64,000 nucleotides of DNA from Rhodoligotrophos defluvii (GCF_005281615.1 NZ_SZZM01000001.1:372272-436271), one strand, 5' to 3'. Shown: positions 1-9,541, numbered from the stretch's first letter. Numbers and translations: made by a program. Notes: generated by a model not told the origin, from the letters alone.

Positions 1-176
1 CGATCCGCTTCAACGACCTGGTGGAAAAGGGCAAGGTTCCCCAGGAGCTGCTCGATCGCCTGCCGCCGGCCGAAGCTTACAAGAAAGCCGTTTTCCCGAG
101 CCTGGAGGCGCAGAATACCGCGAGCCCGATCATTACCCAGACCTGGGACAGCGTGGTGGGCGCGAACGTCCAGTAG
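1..176 (+). CDS. ABC transporter substrate-binding protein, C-terminal tail (partial)
   Basis: An open frame runs from the window edge (first full codon at base 3) to a TAG at 174-176. It ends in a stretch (LLDRLPPAEAYKKAVFPSL...TWDSVVGANVQ) typical of the C-terminus of periplasmic binding proteins of the spermidine/putrescine or iron type. Two permeases and an ATPase follow directly on the same strand, in the usual binding protein-permease-permease-ATPase order, which supports the assignment. The ligand cannot be told from this tail. Confidence 0.6.
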   Translation, partial: IRFNDLVEKGKVPQELLDRLPPAEAYKKAVFPSLEAQNTASPIITQTWDSVVGANVQ

Positions 177-228
177 CCAGCTTTGACGGGGCGTGGCGTC
201 ACGTTCGCCCCGCCCTTTCGGCGCCACA

Positions 229-1131
229 ATGACAGAACGGGCTCAACTCGCCGCTTCGATGATTGCCGGTGCCGGCCAAGCAAAGCGGCCTCTGCCGCTG
301 GCCTGGATCGGTCTCATCCCGTTCTTCGCCTTCGCCGTCCTGTTCATGCTGCTGCCGGCGGCCTATCTGGTGATTGGCAGCTTTCAGGACACGGCGGGGA
401 ATTTCACCCTCGACAATCTCGCGCGGCTGTTTCAGCCCAATATTCTCAGCGCCTACTGGATCAGCATCCGCATCAGCGCCGCATCCGCCATGCTCGGCGC
501 GCTGCTGGGGTTCTTTCTGGCCTATGCCGCCGTGCTCGGCGGCCTGCCTGCCTGGATCCGACCGACCTTGATGACGTTCTCAGGCGTCGCTTCCAACTTC
601 GCCGGCATTCCCCTGGCCTTCGCCTTCCTCGCCACCCTCGGCCGCACCGGGCTGGTGACCTGGCTCCTTGCCACCTATTTCGGCTTCAATCTCTATGCCG
701 CCGGCTTCAACCTGCTGAGCTTCTGGGGGCTCACCCTCACCTATCTCTATTTCCAGATCCCGCTCATGGTGCTGATCCTCACCCCCGCGCTCGACGGGCT
801 GAAGAGGGAATGGCGGGAGGCCTCCGAGATCCTCGGCGCCTCGCGCTGGCAGTATTGGCGTCATGTGGCGCTGCCGGTGCTATGGCCCAGCATCCTTGGC
901 ACGACCCTGCTGCTATTTGCCAATTCCTTCGGCGCCGTGGCCACGGCTTACGCGCTCACCGGCTCGTCGCTCAACATTGTCACCATCCTGCTTTACGCGC
1001 AGATCCGCGGCGATGTCCTGCATGACCCGCATCTCGGTTATGCGCTGGCCTTGGGCATGATCGTGATCACCGGGCTGTCCAACGGGGTCTATCTCTGGCT
1101 GCGCGCTCGCAGCGAAAGGTGGCTCAGATGA
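229..1131 (+). CDS. ABC transporter permease (PotB/ThiP-like, first of two)
   Basis: A hydrophobic protein of about 300 residues with roughly six membrane helices. It has the inner-membrane ABC permease coupling signature near EWREASEILGASRWQYWRHVALPVLWPSI (EAA loop) around residues 200-225. It should form the membrane channel with the next gene, powered by the ATPase at 1932. The frame is open back to a GTG at 193. I chose the ATG at 229 because it matches the usual length, but neither start has a convincing ribosome site. The stop overlaps the next start (ATGA), indicating translational coupling. Family level is solid; the substrate (polyamine, iron, opine or similar) is unknown. Confidence 0.85.
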   Translation: MTERAQLAASMIAGAGQAKRPLPLAWIGLIPFFAFAVLFMLLPAAYLVIGSFQDTAGNFTLDNLARLFQPNILSAYWISIRISAASAMLGALLGFFLAYAAVLGGLPAWIRPTLMTFSGVASNFAGIPLAFAFLATLGRTGLVTWLLATYFGFNLYAAGFNLLSFWGLTLTYLYFQIPLMVLILTPALDGLKREWREASEILGASRWQYWRHVALPVLWPSILGTTLLLFANSFGAVATAYALTGSSLNIVTILLYAQIRGDVLHDPHLGYALALGMIVITGLSNGVYLWLRARSERWLR

Positions 1132-1916
1132 AGGGATCGCGCTTCGGCTCCTGGCTCGCCTTCGCCATCGGCACGCTTTATTTCCTGGTGCCGCTGATCT
1201 CGACGCTTGAATTCTCCATGCGCATGCGGCGCGGCGAATATTCCTTCGAGGCCTACCGGGTGGTGCTGCAGGACCCGCGCTTCCAGCAGAGCTTCCTCTA
1301 TTCCACCACCCTGGCACTCGCCACCATCGCCATCGGCGTGCTGCTGGTGCTGCCCACCGCCTATATCATCCGGCTGCGGCTGCCGAAGCTCCGGCCGATC
1401 GTCGAGTTCATCACCTTGCTGCCGCTGGTGGTGCCGGCGATCGTCATCGTGTTCGGCTATCTCCGCATCTATAATTCCTCATCCTGGCTGCCGTTCACCG
1501 CGAGTGCATGGGCCACGGACCTGCTCCTGACTTTCGGCTACGTGACGCTGTCCCTTCCCTATATGTACCGGGCGGTCGACTCGGGCCTGCGGGCGATCGA
1601 CGTGCGCACCCTGACGGAGGCGGCGGAAAGCCTCGGCGCTGGCTGGCCCACCATTCTGTTCAAGGTGATCCTGCCCAACGTGCGCAGCGGCATCCTCTCG
1701 GGCGCGTTCCTGACCTTCGCCATCGTCATCGGCGAGTTCGTGTTCGCGAGTTTGCTCAACCGCCCCGCCTTCGGGCCCTATCTGCAACTCGTCGGCGCCA
1801 ACCGGGCCTATGAACCGGCGGCGCTCGCCATCATCGCCTTCCTGGTGACCTGGGCCTGCATGGGCCTCATCCAGGTATTCGGGCGCGGCCCCCGCAGCGC
1901 CCGCCCAAGTCTCTAG
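1128..1916 (+). CDS. ABC transporter permease (PotC-like, second of two)
   Basis: About 262 residues with six predicted membrane helices and the EAA-loop region (TLTEAAESLGAGWPTILFKV) around residues 160-180. It pairs with the upstream permease. The ATG at 1128 is chosen over the GTG at 1119 because AAAGGTGG precedes it and it overlaps the previous stop as ATGA. The gene lies 15 bases before the ATPase gene, so the three are one operon. Confidence 0.85.
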   Translation: MKGSRFGSWLAFAIGTLYFLVPLISTLEFSMRMRRGEYSFEAYRVVLQDPRFQQSFLYSTTLALATIAIGVLLVLPTAYIIRLRLPKLRPIVEFITLLPLVVPAIVIVFGYLRIYNSSSWLPFTASAWATDLLLTFGYVTLSLPYMYRAVDSGLRAIDVRTLTEAAESLGAGWPTILFKVILPNVRSGILSGAFLTFAIVIGEFVFASLLNRPAFGPYLQLVGANRAYEPAALAIIAFLVTWACMGLIQVFGRGPRSARPSL

Positions 1917-1931
1917 TCCAAGGACCGGTGC

Positions 1932-2996
1932 ATGGCGTTTCTCGAACTGGAAAACCTGAGCAAGTCCTTCGGCGGCAATGTGGGCGTGCATCAGGTCAAC
2001 CTCGCCATCGCGCGCGGTGAGTTCGTCTCGTTCCTTGGACCTTCGGGCTGCGGCAAGACCACGACCTTGCGCATGATCGCAGGCTTCGAGCCGCCAAGCA
2101 TGGGAGCAATCCGCATCGACGGCAGGGACGTGACCGGTCTGCGCCCCAATCAGCGCAATATCGGCATGGTCTTCCAGTCCTATGCGCTGTTTCCCAACAT
2201 GACCGTGGCCGAGAATGTCGGCTTCGGGCTCAAGGTCGCACGCAAGCCGGCGAGCGAGATCGCCGCGCGGGTCGCCGAGATGCTGCAACTGATCGGCCTG
2301 CCGGAGCACGGCGATCGCTATCCCTATCAGCTGTCCGGAGGCCAGCAACAGCGGGTGGCGCTGGCCCGGGCACTTGCGCCAAAGCCGAGCGTCCTGCTGC
2401 TGGACGAGCCACTTTCCGCGCTGGATGCCAAGATCCGCATCTCTCTGCGCGAGGAGATCCGGCGGGTGCAGCGGCAGCTCGGCATCACCACCATCTACGT
2501 GACCCATGACCAGGAAGAGGCGCTCTCCATGTCGGACCGCATCGTGGTCATGAACGAAGGCCGCATCGAGCAGCTCGGCACACCTTTCGAGATCTACAAC
2601 TATCCCCGCACACGCTTCGTCGCCTCTTTCGTGGGCACGCTCAACCTGCTGCACGCCAAGGTTGTCGACCCGGCGAGCGGACGGATGGAGGTCGACGGCC
2701 AAGGCTTGAACCTGGCCGGGCATCTGAACGGCGCAAAGGCAGGCGACCGCGTCACCTTCGCCCTTCGCCCGGAGGCGATTTCCCTGCGCGCGGAGCAGCC
2801 GGACATTCCTCTGCTGTCGGGCACGGTCGAGGACGTGAGCTTCCTGGGTTCCATTGTGCGCATGCGGGTGCGCTTCGGCGAGAATGCCGTATCGCTCGAC
2901 ACCTTCAACACCCCAAGCGAGCAGCCGCCGGCGCCGGGCGCGCGCGTCACGATCAGCTTCGCAGCCCAGGATCTGCGGCTTCTTGACCACAGCTGA
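1932..2996 (+). CDS. ABC transporter ATP-binding protein (PotA/UgpC type)
   Basis: A 354-residue ATPase with Walker A (GPSGCGKTT), Q-loop (VFQSYALFPNMTV), signature LSGGQQQRVALARAL, Walker B (LLLDEPLSALDA) and H-loop (YVTHDQEEAL). A C-terminal region from about residue 240 fits the TOBE domain of the MalK/PotA/UgpC group. It energises import through the two permeases just upstream. ATG follows GGACCGGTGC, so the ribosome site is weak. Nothing in the sequence fixes the ligand. Confidence 0.9.
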   Translation: MAFLELENLSKSFGGNVGVHQVNLAIARGEFVSFLGPSGCGKTTTLRMIAGFEPPSMGAIRIDGRDVTGLRPNQRNIGMVFQSYALFPNMTVAENVGFGLKVARKPASEIAARVAEMLQLIGLPEHGDRYPYQLSGGQQQRVALARALAPKPSVLLLDEPLSALDAKIRISLREEIRRVQRQLGITTIYVTHDQEEALSMSDRIVVMNEGRIEQLGTPFEIYNYPRTRFVASFVGTLNLLHAKVVDPASGRMEVDGQGLNLAGHLNGAKAGDRVTFALRPEAISLRAEQPDIPLLSGTVEDVSFLGSIVRMRVRFGENAVSLDTFNTPSEQPPAPGARVTISFAAQDLRLLDHS

Positions 2997-3090
2997 CCCG
3001 CATCTGTTCAAGATGCGTTGACGCGGACAGGCGATTCATTGAAGCGTGACCCACGTCGTCAGGCGATCCGCCTCCGTGGGCCCCTAGTAT

Positions 3091-4620
3091 GTGATGCCGT
3101 CCGAATCATCCTCCACATCGGCACCCCGGACCGTTGTCCGAACGCCCGTTTCCGTGCGGCGGCTCAACACGCTCGATCCGCGCCGCATCATCCTGGTGGT
3201 CGGCGTGATGCTGATCGGGCTCGCGCTGTTCATGCTGCCGCCCATGGTCACCGATCTCGCTGCCGGCCATGACGACTGGCAGACCTTTGCGCTTTCGGCC
3301 CTGATCACCGGCTTTTTCGGCCTGATGCTCACGCTCGTGAGCGATTGGCAGGGCACGGAAAGCATCTCGCGGCGGGACGGGTTCGTGATCACCGCCGTCA
3401 CCTGGCTCGCAGTCTCGATTTTCGGCGCGGTGCCATTCGTGCTGCTGGATCAGGACATCTCGCTTGCCGACAGCTGGTTCGAGAGTGTTTCCGGCCTGAC
3501 GACCACTGGCTCTTCCGTTCTTGTGGGCCTCGACAACATGCCACCGGGCGTGCTCCTGTGGCGCTCGATCCTGAACTGGCTCGGCGGTGTGGGTATCGTC
3601 GTCATGGCCATCATCATGCTGCCGTTCCTGCGGGTGGGCGGCATGCAGCTGTTCCATACGGAAAGCTCGGACCGTTCGGACAAGATCGTGCCGCGCGCTG
3701 GGCAGCTGGTCCGCTATATCGCAGTTTGCTATGGGCTTCTGACACTTTCCTGCCTGGTCAGCTATGTCATATCGGGCATGACGCTGTTCGACGCGGTGAA
3801 CCACGCGATGACCACGGTGGCCACCGGCGGCTTCTCCACTCACGACGCATCGTTCGCCTTCTTTCCAAATCGATCGACCATCTGGGTGAGCACGGTGTTC
3901 ATGTTCCTCGGGAGCCTGCCCATCGTGATCTATATCCGCATGTTGCGAGGCGGCAGCTGGGCCTTTTGGAACGACGTCCAGGTGCGCGGCTTTGCCCTGA
4001 TCGTCGCCACCTTCGTAGTCGGTCTCTCGATCTGGCGCTATTTATCCACAGACCTCAGCCTTCTCGCCGTTCTCACCGAGGTGTCGTTCAACGTGGTCTC
4101 CATCATTTCGACCACGGGTTTCGCCTATGGCGACTACACCGCCTGGGGGCCGCCCGCTGTGGGCGCCTTCTTCATGCTGACCTTCCTGGGCGGTTGCACG
4201 GGCTCGACCAGCGGCGGCATCAAGATCTTCCGAATCCAGATCATGTGGCTGACGGTGCGTGGCTACCTCGTCGGCCTCATCAGTCCGCACCGGGTCCACA
4301 AGACCCTTTATGATGGCCGTGCTATCGGCGAGGACGTGCCCATCGCGGTGCTCGCCTTCGTGTCAGTGCTGTTCGCATCATTCATGCTGTTCACACTGGC
4401 CCTGATGGCATTGGGCATCGATTTCGTCACCAGCGTCACTGGGGCGGCCACCGCGCTCACCAATGTGGGGCCGGGACTTGGGCCGGTCATCGGCCCGGTG
4501 GGCAATTTCTCGAGCCTGCCGGAGACAGCCAAGGTGCTGCTCGCCTTTGCCATGCTGCTGGGGCGCCTCGAATTCTTCACCCTGCTCGTGATGCTCGACC
4601 CGAACCTCTGGCGGAGGTAA
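3091..4620 (+). CDS. trkH: TrkH/KtrB-family potassium uptake protein
   Basis: A membrane protein of about 509 residues with repeated helix-pore-helix units. Filter-like segments are SGLTTTGSSV, MTTVATGGFSTHD, ISTTGFAYGDY and ALTNVGPGLG; the second and fourth follow the T-x-G pattern of TrkH/KtrB filters. It ends with the family-like LLGRLEFFTLLVMLDPNLWRR. It forms the ion-conducting subunit of a low-affinity K+ (or Na+/K+) transporter, which normally needs a cytoplasmic TrkA/KtrA partner that is not in this window. A GTG at 3091 and an ATG at 3094 are both possible starts. It converges with the TetR gene. Confidence 0.88.
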   Translation: MMPSESSSTSAPRTVVRTPVSVRRLNTLDPRRIILVVGVMLIGLALFMLPPMVTDLAAGHDDWQTFALSALITGFFGLMLTLVSDWQGTESISRRDGFVITAVTWLAVSIFGAVPFVLLDQDISLADSWFESVSGLTTTGSSVLVGLDNMPPGVLLWRSILNWLGGVGIVVMAIIMLPFLRVGGMQLFHTESSDRSDKIVPRAGQLVRYIAVCYGLLTLSCLVSYVISGMTLFDAVNHAMTTVATGGFSTHDASFAFFPNRSTIWVSTVFMFLGSLPIVIYIRMLRGGSWAFWNDVQVRGFALIVATFVVGLSIWRYLSTDLSLLAVLTEVSFNVVSIISTTGFAYGDYTAWGPPAVGAFFMLTFLGGCTGSTSGGIKIFRIQIMWLTVRGYLVGLISPHRVHKTLYDGRAIGEDVPIAVLAFVSVLFASFMLFTLALMALGIDFVTSVTGAATALTNVGPGLGPVIGPVGNFSSLPETAKVLLAFAMLLGRLEFFTLLVMLDPNLWRR

Positions 4621-4649
4621 GCAGGGCCGAGGCCGGATGGGCCGCAAGG

Positions 4650-5279
4650 CTAGTGAATGCTGCTGCGGGTAGGGTCGGAGAAGATCAGCTTGACGAAGGT
4701 GCGGAAGGCCAGCACCTGACGCTCGAGACGACGGGGATCGTTCAGGGCCTTCGCCATGATGATGGCGCCATCCACGACACAGGAGAGCATGTCGGCCACA
4801 TCGCGCAGGTCGACGGGCTCGCGCGGCGGGTGCACGGCCGCGATCTCCTCGAGAATGGCCGTGAACCGCGCGTTCCAAGCCTCCACGGAGCGGGCGTTGA
4901 GATCCCGCACTTCCCGGTCGAACAAGCGTTCCTGATAGCAGATGCTGGCAATCAGGCAGCCGGGATGGCCGCTTGGCAAATCGGCCATCACCTCGGCCAG
5001 CAGCTTGAGGCCAATGAGGAAAGCCTGCAGCGGGTCATCGGACAGCTGGCGGCCGCGGCTGAAGATCTCGTCGAACAGCTGGTCATTGGTGGCCACGTAA
5101 CGCTTCAGCATCTCGCGGGCGAGCTCGTTCTTGTCCTTGAAGTGATAGAAGAAGCCGCTCTTGGTGATGCCTGCCTCGGCGATGATCTCGTCGATCGAGG
5201 TTGCACCGAAGCCCTTGGCCAGCACCGACGCCTCTGCAATCTGCAGGATCCGTTCGCGTGTATCCGTTCCCTTCCGCAT
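4650..5279 (-). CDS. TetR/AcrR-family transcriptional regulator
   Basis: About 209 residues. The N-terminal HTH is clear (RERILQIAEASVLAKGFGATSI then IIAEAGITKSGFFYHFKDKNELAREML, residues about 8-55), followed by a helical ligand domain. The start at 5279 (MRKGTDT) is preceded on the minus strand by GGGGTGTGTG; the frame runs further upstream but would cover the operator. A 19-base near-perfect palindrome sits 16 bases upstream of the ATG, so autorepression is likely. The divergent homocysteine S-methyltransferase-family gene at 5508 may be under the same control. The ligand is unknown. Confidence 0.88.
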   Translation of the reverse strand: MRKGTDTRERILQIAEASVLAKGFGATSIDEIIAEAGITKSGFFYHFKDKNELAREMLKRYVATNDQLFDEIFSRGRQLSDDPLQAFLIGLKLLAEVMADLPSGHPGCLIASICYQERLFDREVRDLNARSVEAWNARFTAILEEIAAVHPPREPVDLRDVADMLSCVVDGAIIMAKALNDPRRLERQVLAFRTFVKLIFSDPTRSSIH

Positions 5280-5295
5280 CACACACCCCGAGATG

Positions 5296-5314
5296 ACTGC
5301 ACCAACGGTACAGT
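5296..5314. promoter_or_regulatory. Putative TetR operator palindrome
   Basis: The 19-base stretch follows ACTGyACC-3-GGTrCAGT, with both arms matching except for two symmetric positions. It lies just upstream of the TetR start codon in the region shared with the divergent gene at 5508. A related half (CTGTACCG) recurs at 5410-5417. The size and position fit TetR-family operators; binding itself is inference. Confidence 0.55.
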
Positions 5315-5507
5315 TTTCACCAAGAGCGCGCGTGCCCAAGTGTGGGCGGCGACCGCAGCGCCCGGTCTAACCCGCTGGGGGTCAACGAATTTCTGAAACC
5401 GGATACCTCCTGTACCGGGAGAAGTCTAGTTGCTGAATGCGGATTGAGGCAAATACCTGAACCCGAACGGCGCACCAGACGCGCCAACGTCATCCTCGGA
5501 GGTAGCG

Positions 5508-6461
5508 ATGCCCAAATATCGAACTGATCTGCCGCAGCTGAAGGGCGGCACGTTTCTCAGCGACGGCGGGATCGAGACGACCCTGATCTTCCATCACGGC
5601 CTGGACCTGCCGCACTTTGCCTCTTTCGTCTTGCTGAACACGCCAGAGGGGCGACGGCATCTTACGGACTATTACGAGCAGTATCTGCGCGTGGCACGCG
5701 ACCGAGGCGTGGGCTTCATTCTCGACAGCGCCACCTGGCGCGCCAATCCCGATTGGGGAACGAAGCTCGGGTATGGCCGCGAGGCGTTGAGCACGATCAA
5801 TGCGGCATCCATCGCGCTGCTCCAGGATCTCCGCAAGCGCTGGGAGACGCCCGCAACCCCTTGCGTGATCAGCGGCGCGATCGGGCCCCGCGGCGACGGC
5901 TACAAGGCGGGACGAATGGATGCCGCGGAAGCAGAGGACTACCACGCCGAGCAGATCGAGACATTCGCCAAGACCGAGGCGGACATGGTGAGCGCCTACA
6001 CCCTCAACAATGTTCACGAGGCCATCGGCGTCGCCCGCGCGGCGGAAGCGCATAAGATGCCCTGCGCCATCGCGTTCACGGTCGAGACCGATGGGAAGCT
6101 GGTCACCGGCCTGTCGCTGCGAGAGGCCATCGAGAAGGTGGACCACGCGACGGGCGCATATCCCGCCTATTATCTGATCAACTGCGCCCATCCCGCCCAT
6201 TTCGACCACATCCTGAAGGCGGGCGAGCCTTGGTTGCAGCGCATCTTCGGCATCAAGGCCAATGCCTCGACGAAGAGCCACGCAGAGCTGGACGAATCGG
6301 AAACCTTGGACGCGGGCGACCCTCAAGATCTCGCAAGGCGCTATGACGCGCTCCGGCACAGGCTTCCTTCCCTGCGGATCCTAGGGGGCTGCTGCGGCAC
6401 TGATCACAGGCACGTGGCGGCGATCTGCGATGGATGGCTGCCGCACAGGCTGAGCGCCTGA
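5508..6461 (+). CDS. Homocysteine S-methyltransferase-family protein
   Basis: 317 residues. Seen: an N-terminal LSDGGIETTLIF motif, INCAHP near residue 225 and LGGCCGTD near residue 295. These give the three zinc-binding cysteines of the Pfam S-methyl_trans family. Such enzymes move a methyl group from a donor (S-methylmethionine, betaine, methylated thiols) to homocysteine or a related thiol. GGAGG lies 4 bases before the ATG, an excellent start. It is transcribed divergently from the TetR gene and ends at a hairpin terminator. The methyl donor cannot be inferred. Confidence 0.85.
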   Translation: MPKYRTDLPQLKGGTFLSDGGIETTLIFHHGLDLPHFASFVLLNTPEGRRHLTDYYEQYLRVARDRGVGFILDSATWRANPDWGTKLGYGREALSTINAASIALLQDLRKRWETPATPCVISGAIGPRGDGYKAGRMDAAEAEDYHAEQIETFAKTEADMVSAYTLNNVHEAIGVARAAEAHKMPCAIAFTVETDGKLVTGLSLREAIEKVDHATGAYPAYYLINCAHPAHFDHILKAGEPWLQRIFGIKANASTKSHAELDESETLDAGDPQDLARRYDALRHRLPSLRILGGCCGTDHRHVAAICDGWLPHRLSA

Positions 6462-6475
6462 GCGCGGTCGAGCTG

Positions 6476-6504
6476 CCGGGCCTTCGCGCGAATGCGAAGC
6501 CCGG
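6476..6504. terminator. Hairpin between convergent genes, likely bidirectional terminator
   Basis: CCGGGCCTTCGC, a 6-base loop and GCGAAGCCCGG form a strong stem with one bulge. It sits 15 bases after the methyltransferase stop and 22 bases before the convergent acetyltransferase stop. There is no long T run, so efficiency is uncertain. Confidence 0.6.
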
Positions 6505-6525
6505 GGCCGTGCCGGCTGGCGCGGC

Positions 6526-7815
6526 TCACCCCGTCTTGCGGCAATCCCGGCTGCGTGCCGCGCGGGCGCGCCGCCGGTGCACGCTCCTGAGGAGCTGGCC
6601 CGTCCGGCTGCGCAAGCCCCGATAGGCCTGAACAAGCGCCGTTGCCGGGGCTACCAAACCGTTCGCCTGGCGCGACGTCGCGATGAGCAGATCGGCGACA
6701 GGACGCCGGGCAGGCCACAGCTCATTCATGAGGCTCTTGCTGCCATCGGTGCAGGCGTCGATCCAGCTGATGCTCGGATCGCGAAGCGCCGCACGGGTGC
6801 CTTCGATTTCCACCAGCACCCCCGGAGATAGATTGGCGAGGCGATCGTCATAGGCGGTCTTGAACGCCCACACCCTTCCGCCGCGACGGTAATTGACCGT
6901 CATGGCAACCGGCCGCCCATCCAGCTCGAGGCTATAGACCAGCGCATTGCCCCGTTCCGCGCTCGCGGTGGAGACCGCCTCAAAGAACATCCGCTCTCCG
7001 GGATCACAGGCCAGGGCGGTGGCCGTTCCGTGCAGCCCCTTCCAACCGGTGGCTTCGAGGGTCAGGAAATCGTGGCACCATGCGGCCGCATCATGCGGCC
7101 CATCGAAGATCCGGAACTTGACCGTGCCCAGCTCCTCCAGTCTGCGCCAGCAGCGGCGCCACTCGCGCAACCGCTTCTTCGAGAGCGTCGCGGACAAAAA
7201 GGCATCCGCGCATGGCACATCGGCGGCAAGCAGCGGCCGCTCGACCTGCTGAATGGTTCGATGAGCTAGCCCCTCGCTGCGCAGAAAGCCAAACAGCTGG
7301 TCAGAGAATCGGGTATCAAGCGCAAGGGACGGCCAATGCAGGAGCTTCACGCTGCTGCCGGCCAAGCTATCGAGCAGGGCTGCAAGGAATTGCGCCTCAC
7401 AGCCCGTCCTTACCAACGGGGTCGTGTCGAAACAATGCCGATGCAGCCATACCGCGCTCACGAAGCCAAGCGGAAACGGCCCCGAAGCGACGGGCGCAAG
7501 CGGTAGCACACCGAGCGGATGCTCCGCGCTGCCGACCAGCATGACGTGGGCATCATCTCCACTGAAATTGGCAATGGCAGGTCGGAGCGCCCAAGGCTCG
7601 AAGAACGGGTTGCTCTCGGAGGCGAGCGCGACGAGGTCGTCCCAGATGGGGCGAAGGTCTGGCTCAGCGGCCGGCGCAAGCGCCGCGACCGCTGACCGAT
7701 GCGGCCGCCGCCGCCACCTTCCCGTCGTCAACAGTGGCGCAAGGACCTCGAATGCATGCGATGCGCTCAGGGCTTCCAGCATGGCCTTCCCCAGTTCAGA
7801 TCCGACCTTCGCCAT
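6526..7815 (-). CDS. GNAT-type acetyltransferase, CelD/BcsL-like (Acetyltransf_6)
   Basis: About 429 residues. The C-terminal half has the CelD/FemAB-like GNAT pattern: FLTLEATGWKGLHGTA at about 245, NALVYSLELDGRPVAM at about 290 and WAFKTAYDDRLANLSPGVL at about 315. These proteins are linked to cellulose or exopolysaccharide production and probably acylate polysaccharide or a carrier-bound precursor. The start overlaps the last 20 bases of the flippase gene, so the two are one transcript and probably one polysaccharide pathway. The substrate is unknown. Confidence 0.72.
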   Translation of the reverse strand: MAKVGSELGKAMLEALSASHAFEVLAPLLTTGRWRRRPHRSAVAALAPAAEPDLRPIWDDLVALASESNPFFEPWALRPAIANFSGDDAHVMLVGSAEHPLGVLPLAPVASGPFPLGFVSAVWLHRHCFDTTPLVRTGCEAQFLAALLDSLAGSSVKLLHWPSLALDTRFSDQLFGFLRSEGLAHRTIQQVERPLLAADVPCADAFLSATLSKKRLREWRRCWRRLEELGTVKFRIFDGPHDAAAWCHDFLTLEATGWKGLHGTATALACDPGERMFFEAVSTASAERGNALVYSLELDGRPVAMTVNYRRGGRVWAFKTAYDDRLANLSPGVLVEIEGTRAALRDPSISWIDACTDGSKSLMNELWPARRPVADLLIATSRQANGLVAPATALVQAYRGLRSRTGQLLRSVHRRRARAARSRDCRKTG

Positions 7816-9274
7816 GGCGGCCTCGGCCCAGAAGACCGCATGATACTGCAGGTCGCGTTGTTCTTGATATCAGCGATGGCGCGATGAACGGCACAATGCC
7901 CAGCCGGCGCCACACCTGACAGGCCAGCCAGAATTGGACGAGGATCATGGCTGACGCGGTGGCGATCGCCGCCCCTATAAGGCCGAGTATCGGAATGAGC
8001 ACGAGATTGGCGGCAATATTGAATGCACCCGCGGCGATATAGGCGGGCATGCACGCCCGCTCATGGCCGGTCAGATTGAGCATGTATTCGACGGGTCCGG
8101 TCGCGGCGCGGAACAGGTGCGCGAGAACCAGGATTGCAAGCGCGGCATAGGCCGAGGTGAACTCCGGCGAGAACAGGGCCAGGATCCACGGACCGGCAAC
8201 GACGAGGAGACCGGCGCCGACGAGCGATGGCACGAAGATGAGGGCGGTGCTGGCGCTCACCAGCCTCTGCAGCGCCTCCCGCCCTGACCCAAAATGGGTC
8301 TGGGCGATTTTTGGCACAGCGATGGCCGCGACGGCAAAGAACAGGAACCCGAGAAGGCCCGCGGTGCGCAGGGCCGCGACGTAGGCCGCGACCGCCTGCG
8401 GCTCCGCGAGAGCACCGAGCAGTAGAATATCGGTGTTCTCGAGCATCGCCCTGAAGGCTTCCATCACCAGCAGCGGCAGGGAAATGGCCATCCAGTAGCG
8501 CGTGTGGTGGCGGGCTTTCACCGCGCGCAGGCGTCCGGCCAGATTGATGTGGATCGAAGTGATCTGCCAGCCGAGACACAGCACCGACCCGACCAGCATC
8601 GCCGCCATGGCGATGGCGGCATCGGGCCTGATGCCGGACATTGCGACGGCGCCGGTGCCCAAGAGCATGAGCAGTGGCTGCAGGACGTAGGGCGGACCGT
8701 AGGCCAGGGTCTGCCAGCCGAAGGCGCGGGCCATGCCCTCGTGCAGGTCCATCAAGGCGAAGATCGGGACACAGCAAAGGGAAATGATGATCGGCACGCG
8801 GTAAGGCGCTGAAATCTCAGCGCCGATCGTCAGCACGATCAGCAAGCCGAGGGCGGCACCTGCGAAGCTCGCCAGCGTCACGATGAGGCGCAGACGCGTG
8901 ACGACGCCCTTGAGGCGTTCCGTAAAGCGACGCTCCTGGTATTCCGGAATGAACCGCAGGAGCGCGGCATTGGTGCCGAGCGGCAGCAGCAGGCCGAGCA
9001 CGGTGGCCCAGGACAGAGCGTAGCTGTAGATCCCGAACTCGGCGGCGCCCATCCATCTGATCAGCACGATCATCCCGAGATAGGCAAGGGCCGCGCCGAC
9101 CACCCGAATGAGCAGAACGAGCAGCGCGCCGCCCACCAGCGCGTGCTGGTCCAAGGACAGCCTGATCCCAAGCTGCTCGACGAGAGCGGTTATGCGGTTC
9201 GGACTCACGCCAGGGGTGTTCCACGAGAATATCGAGCACCGTTCACATGGCCCGCTCAGCAAATTGCGGGCCAT
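7796..9274 (-). CDS. Polysaccharide (O-antigen/EPS) flippase, Wzx/MVF type
   Basis: A protein of about 490 residues with some 12-14 hydrophobic helices across its length. It has features of the polysaccharide-synthesis flippase family (GMIVLIRWMGAAEFGIYSYALSWATVLGLLLPLGTNAALLRFIPEYQ near residues 67-115). It should move lipid-linked sugar units or a similar glycolipid across the inner membrane. The true start may be internal, because the first 35 residues look unlike the family; I kept the longest frame. It is cotranscribed with the overlapping acetyltransferase. Confidence 0.8.
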   Translation of the reverse strand: MARNLLSGPCERCSIFSWNTPGVSPNRITALVEQLGIRLSLDQHALVGGALLVLLIRVVGAALAYLGMIVLIRWMGAAEFGIYSYALSWATVLGLLLPLGTNAALLRFIPEYQERRFTERLKGVVTRLRLIVTLASFAGAALGLLIVLTIGAEISAPYRVPIIISLCCVPIFALMDLHEGMARAFGWQTLAYGPPYVLQPLLMLLGTGAVAMSGIRPDAAIAMAAMLVGSVLCLGWQITSIHINLAGRLRAVKARHHTRYWMAISLPLLVMEAFRAMLENTDILLLGALAEPQAVAAYVAALRTAGLLGFLFFAVAAIAVPKIAQTHFGSGREALQRLVSASTALIFVPSLVGAGLLVVAGPWILALFSPEFTSAYAALAILVLAHLFRAATGPVEYMLNLTGHERACMPAYIAAGAFNIAANLVLIPILGLIGAAIATASAMILVQFWLACQVWRRLGIVPFIAPSLISRTTRPAVSCGLLGRGRHGEGRI

Positions 9275-9541
9275 CCCACGCCTTGCTCCGGCGATGGCCT
9301 AAGCCGAGCAGCAAGCTCACGCGATGCGGGGGCAAGCAATCCAGGTACAGCGCCGATCCATCTCGCCGCGAAAGCATCGAGGATGCAAGCTTGCGCTGCC
9401 CGTCCCCCGCCGGGGTGGGGACAGGCGAGGTTCACTTTGAGACAAGCTCTGCACCCTGAGCCGAGAGCCCGCAAGGGACTGTCAGAAACCCGCACGCGTG
9501 TCGGTTTGAGCCACGGGCCGACGGGATCGGCATCCCGCCGA

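Noticed and set aside
1479-3011. 510-codon open frame on the minus strand
   Set aside because: It lies wholly across the permease and ATPase genes and reads as Arg/His/Gly-rich text with no family motif; it is a high-GC shadow frame.
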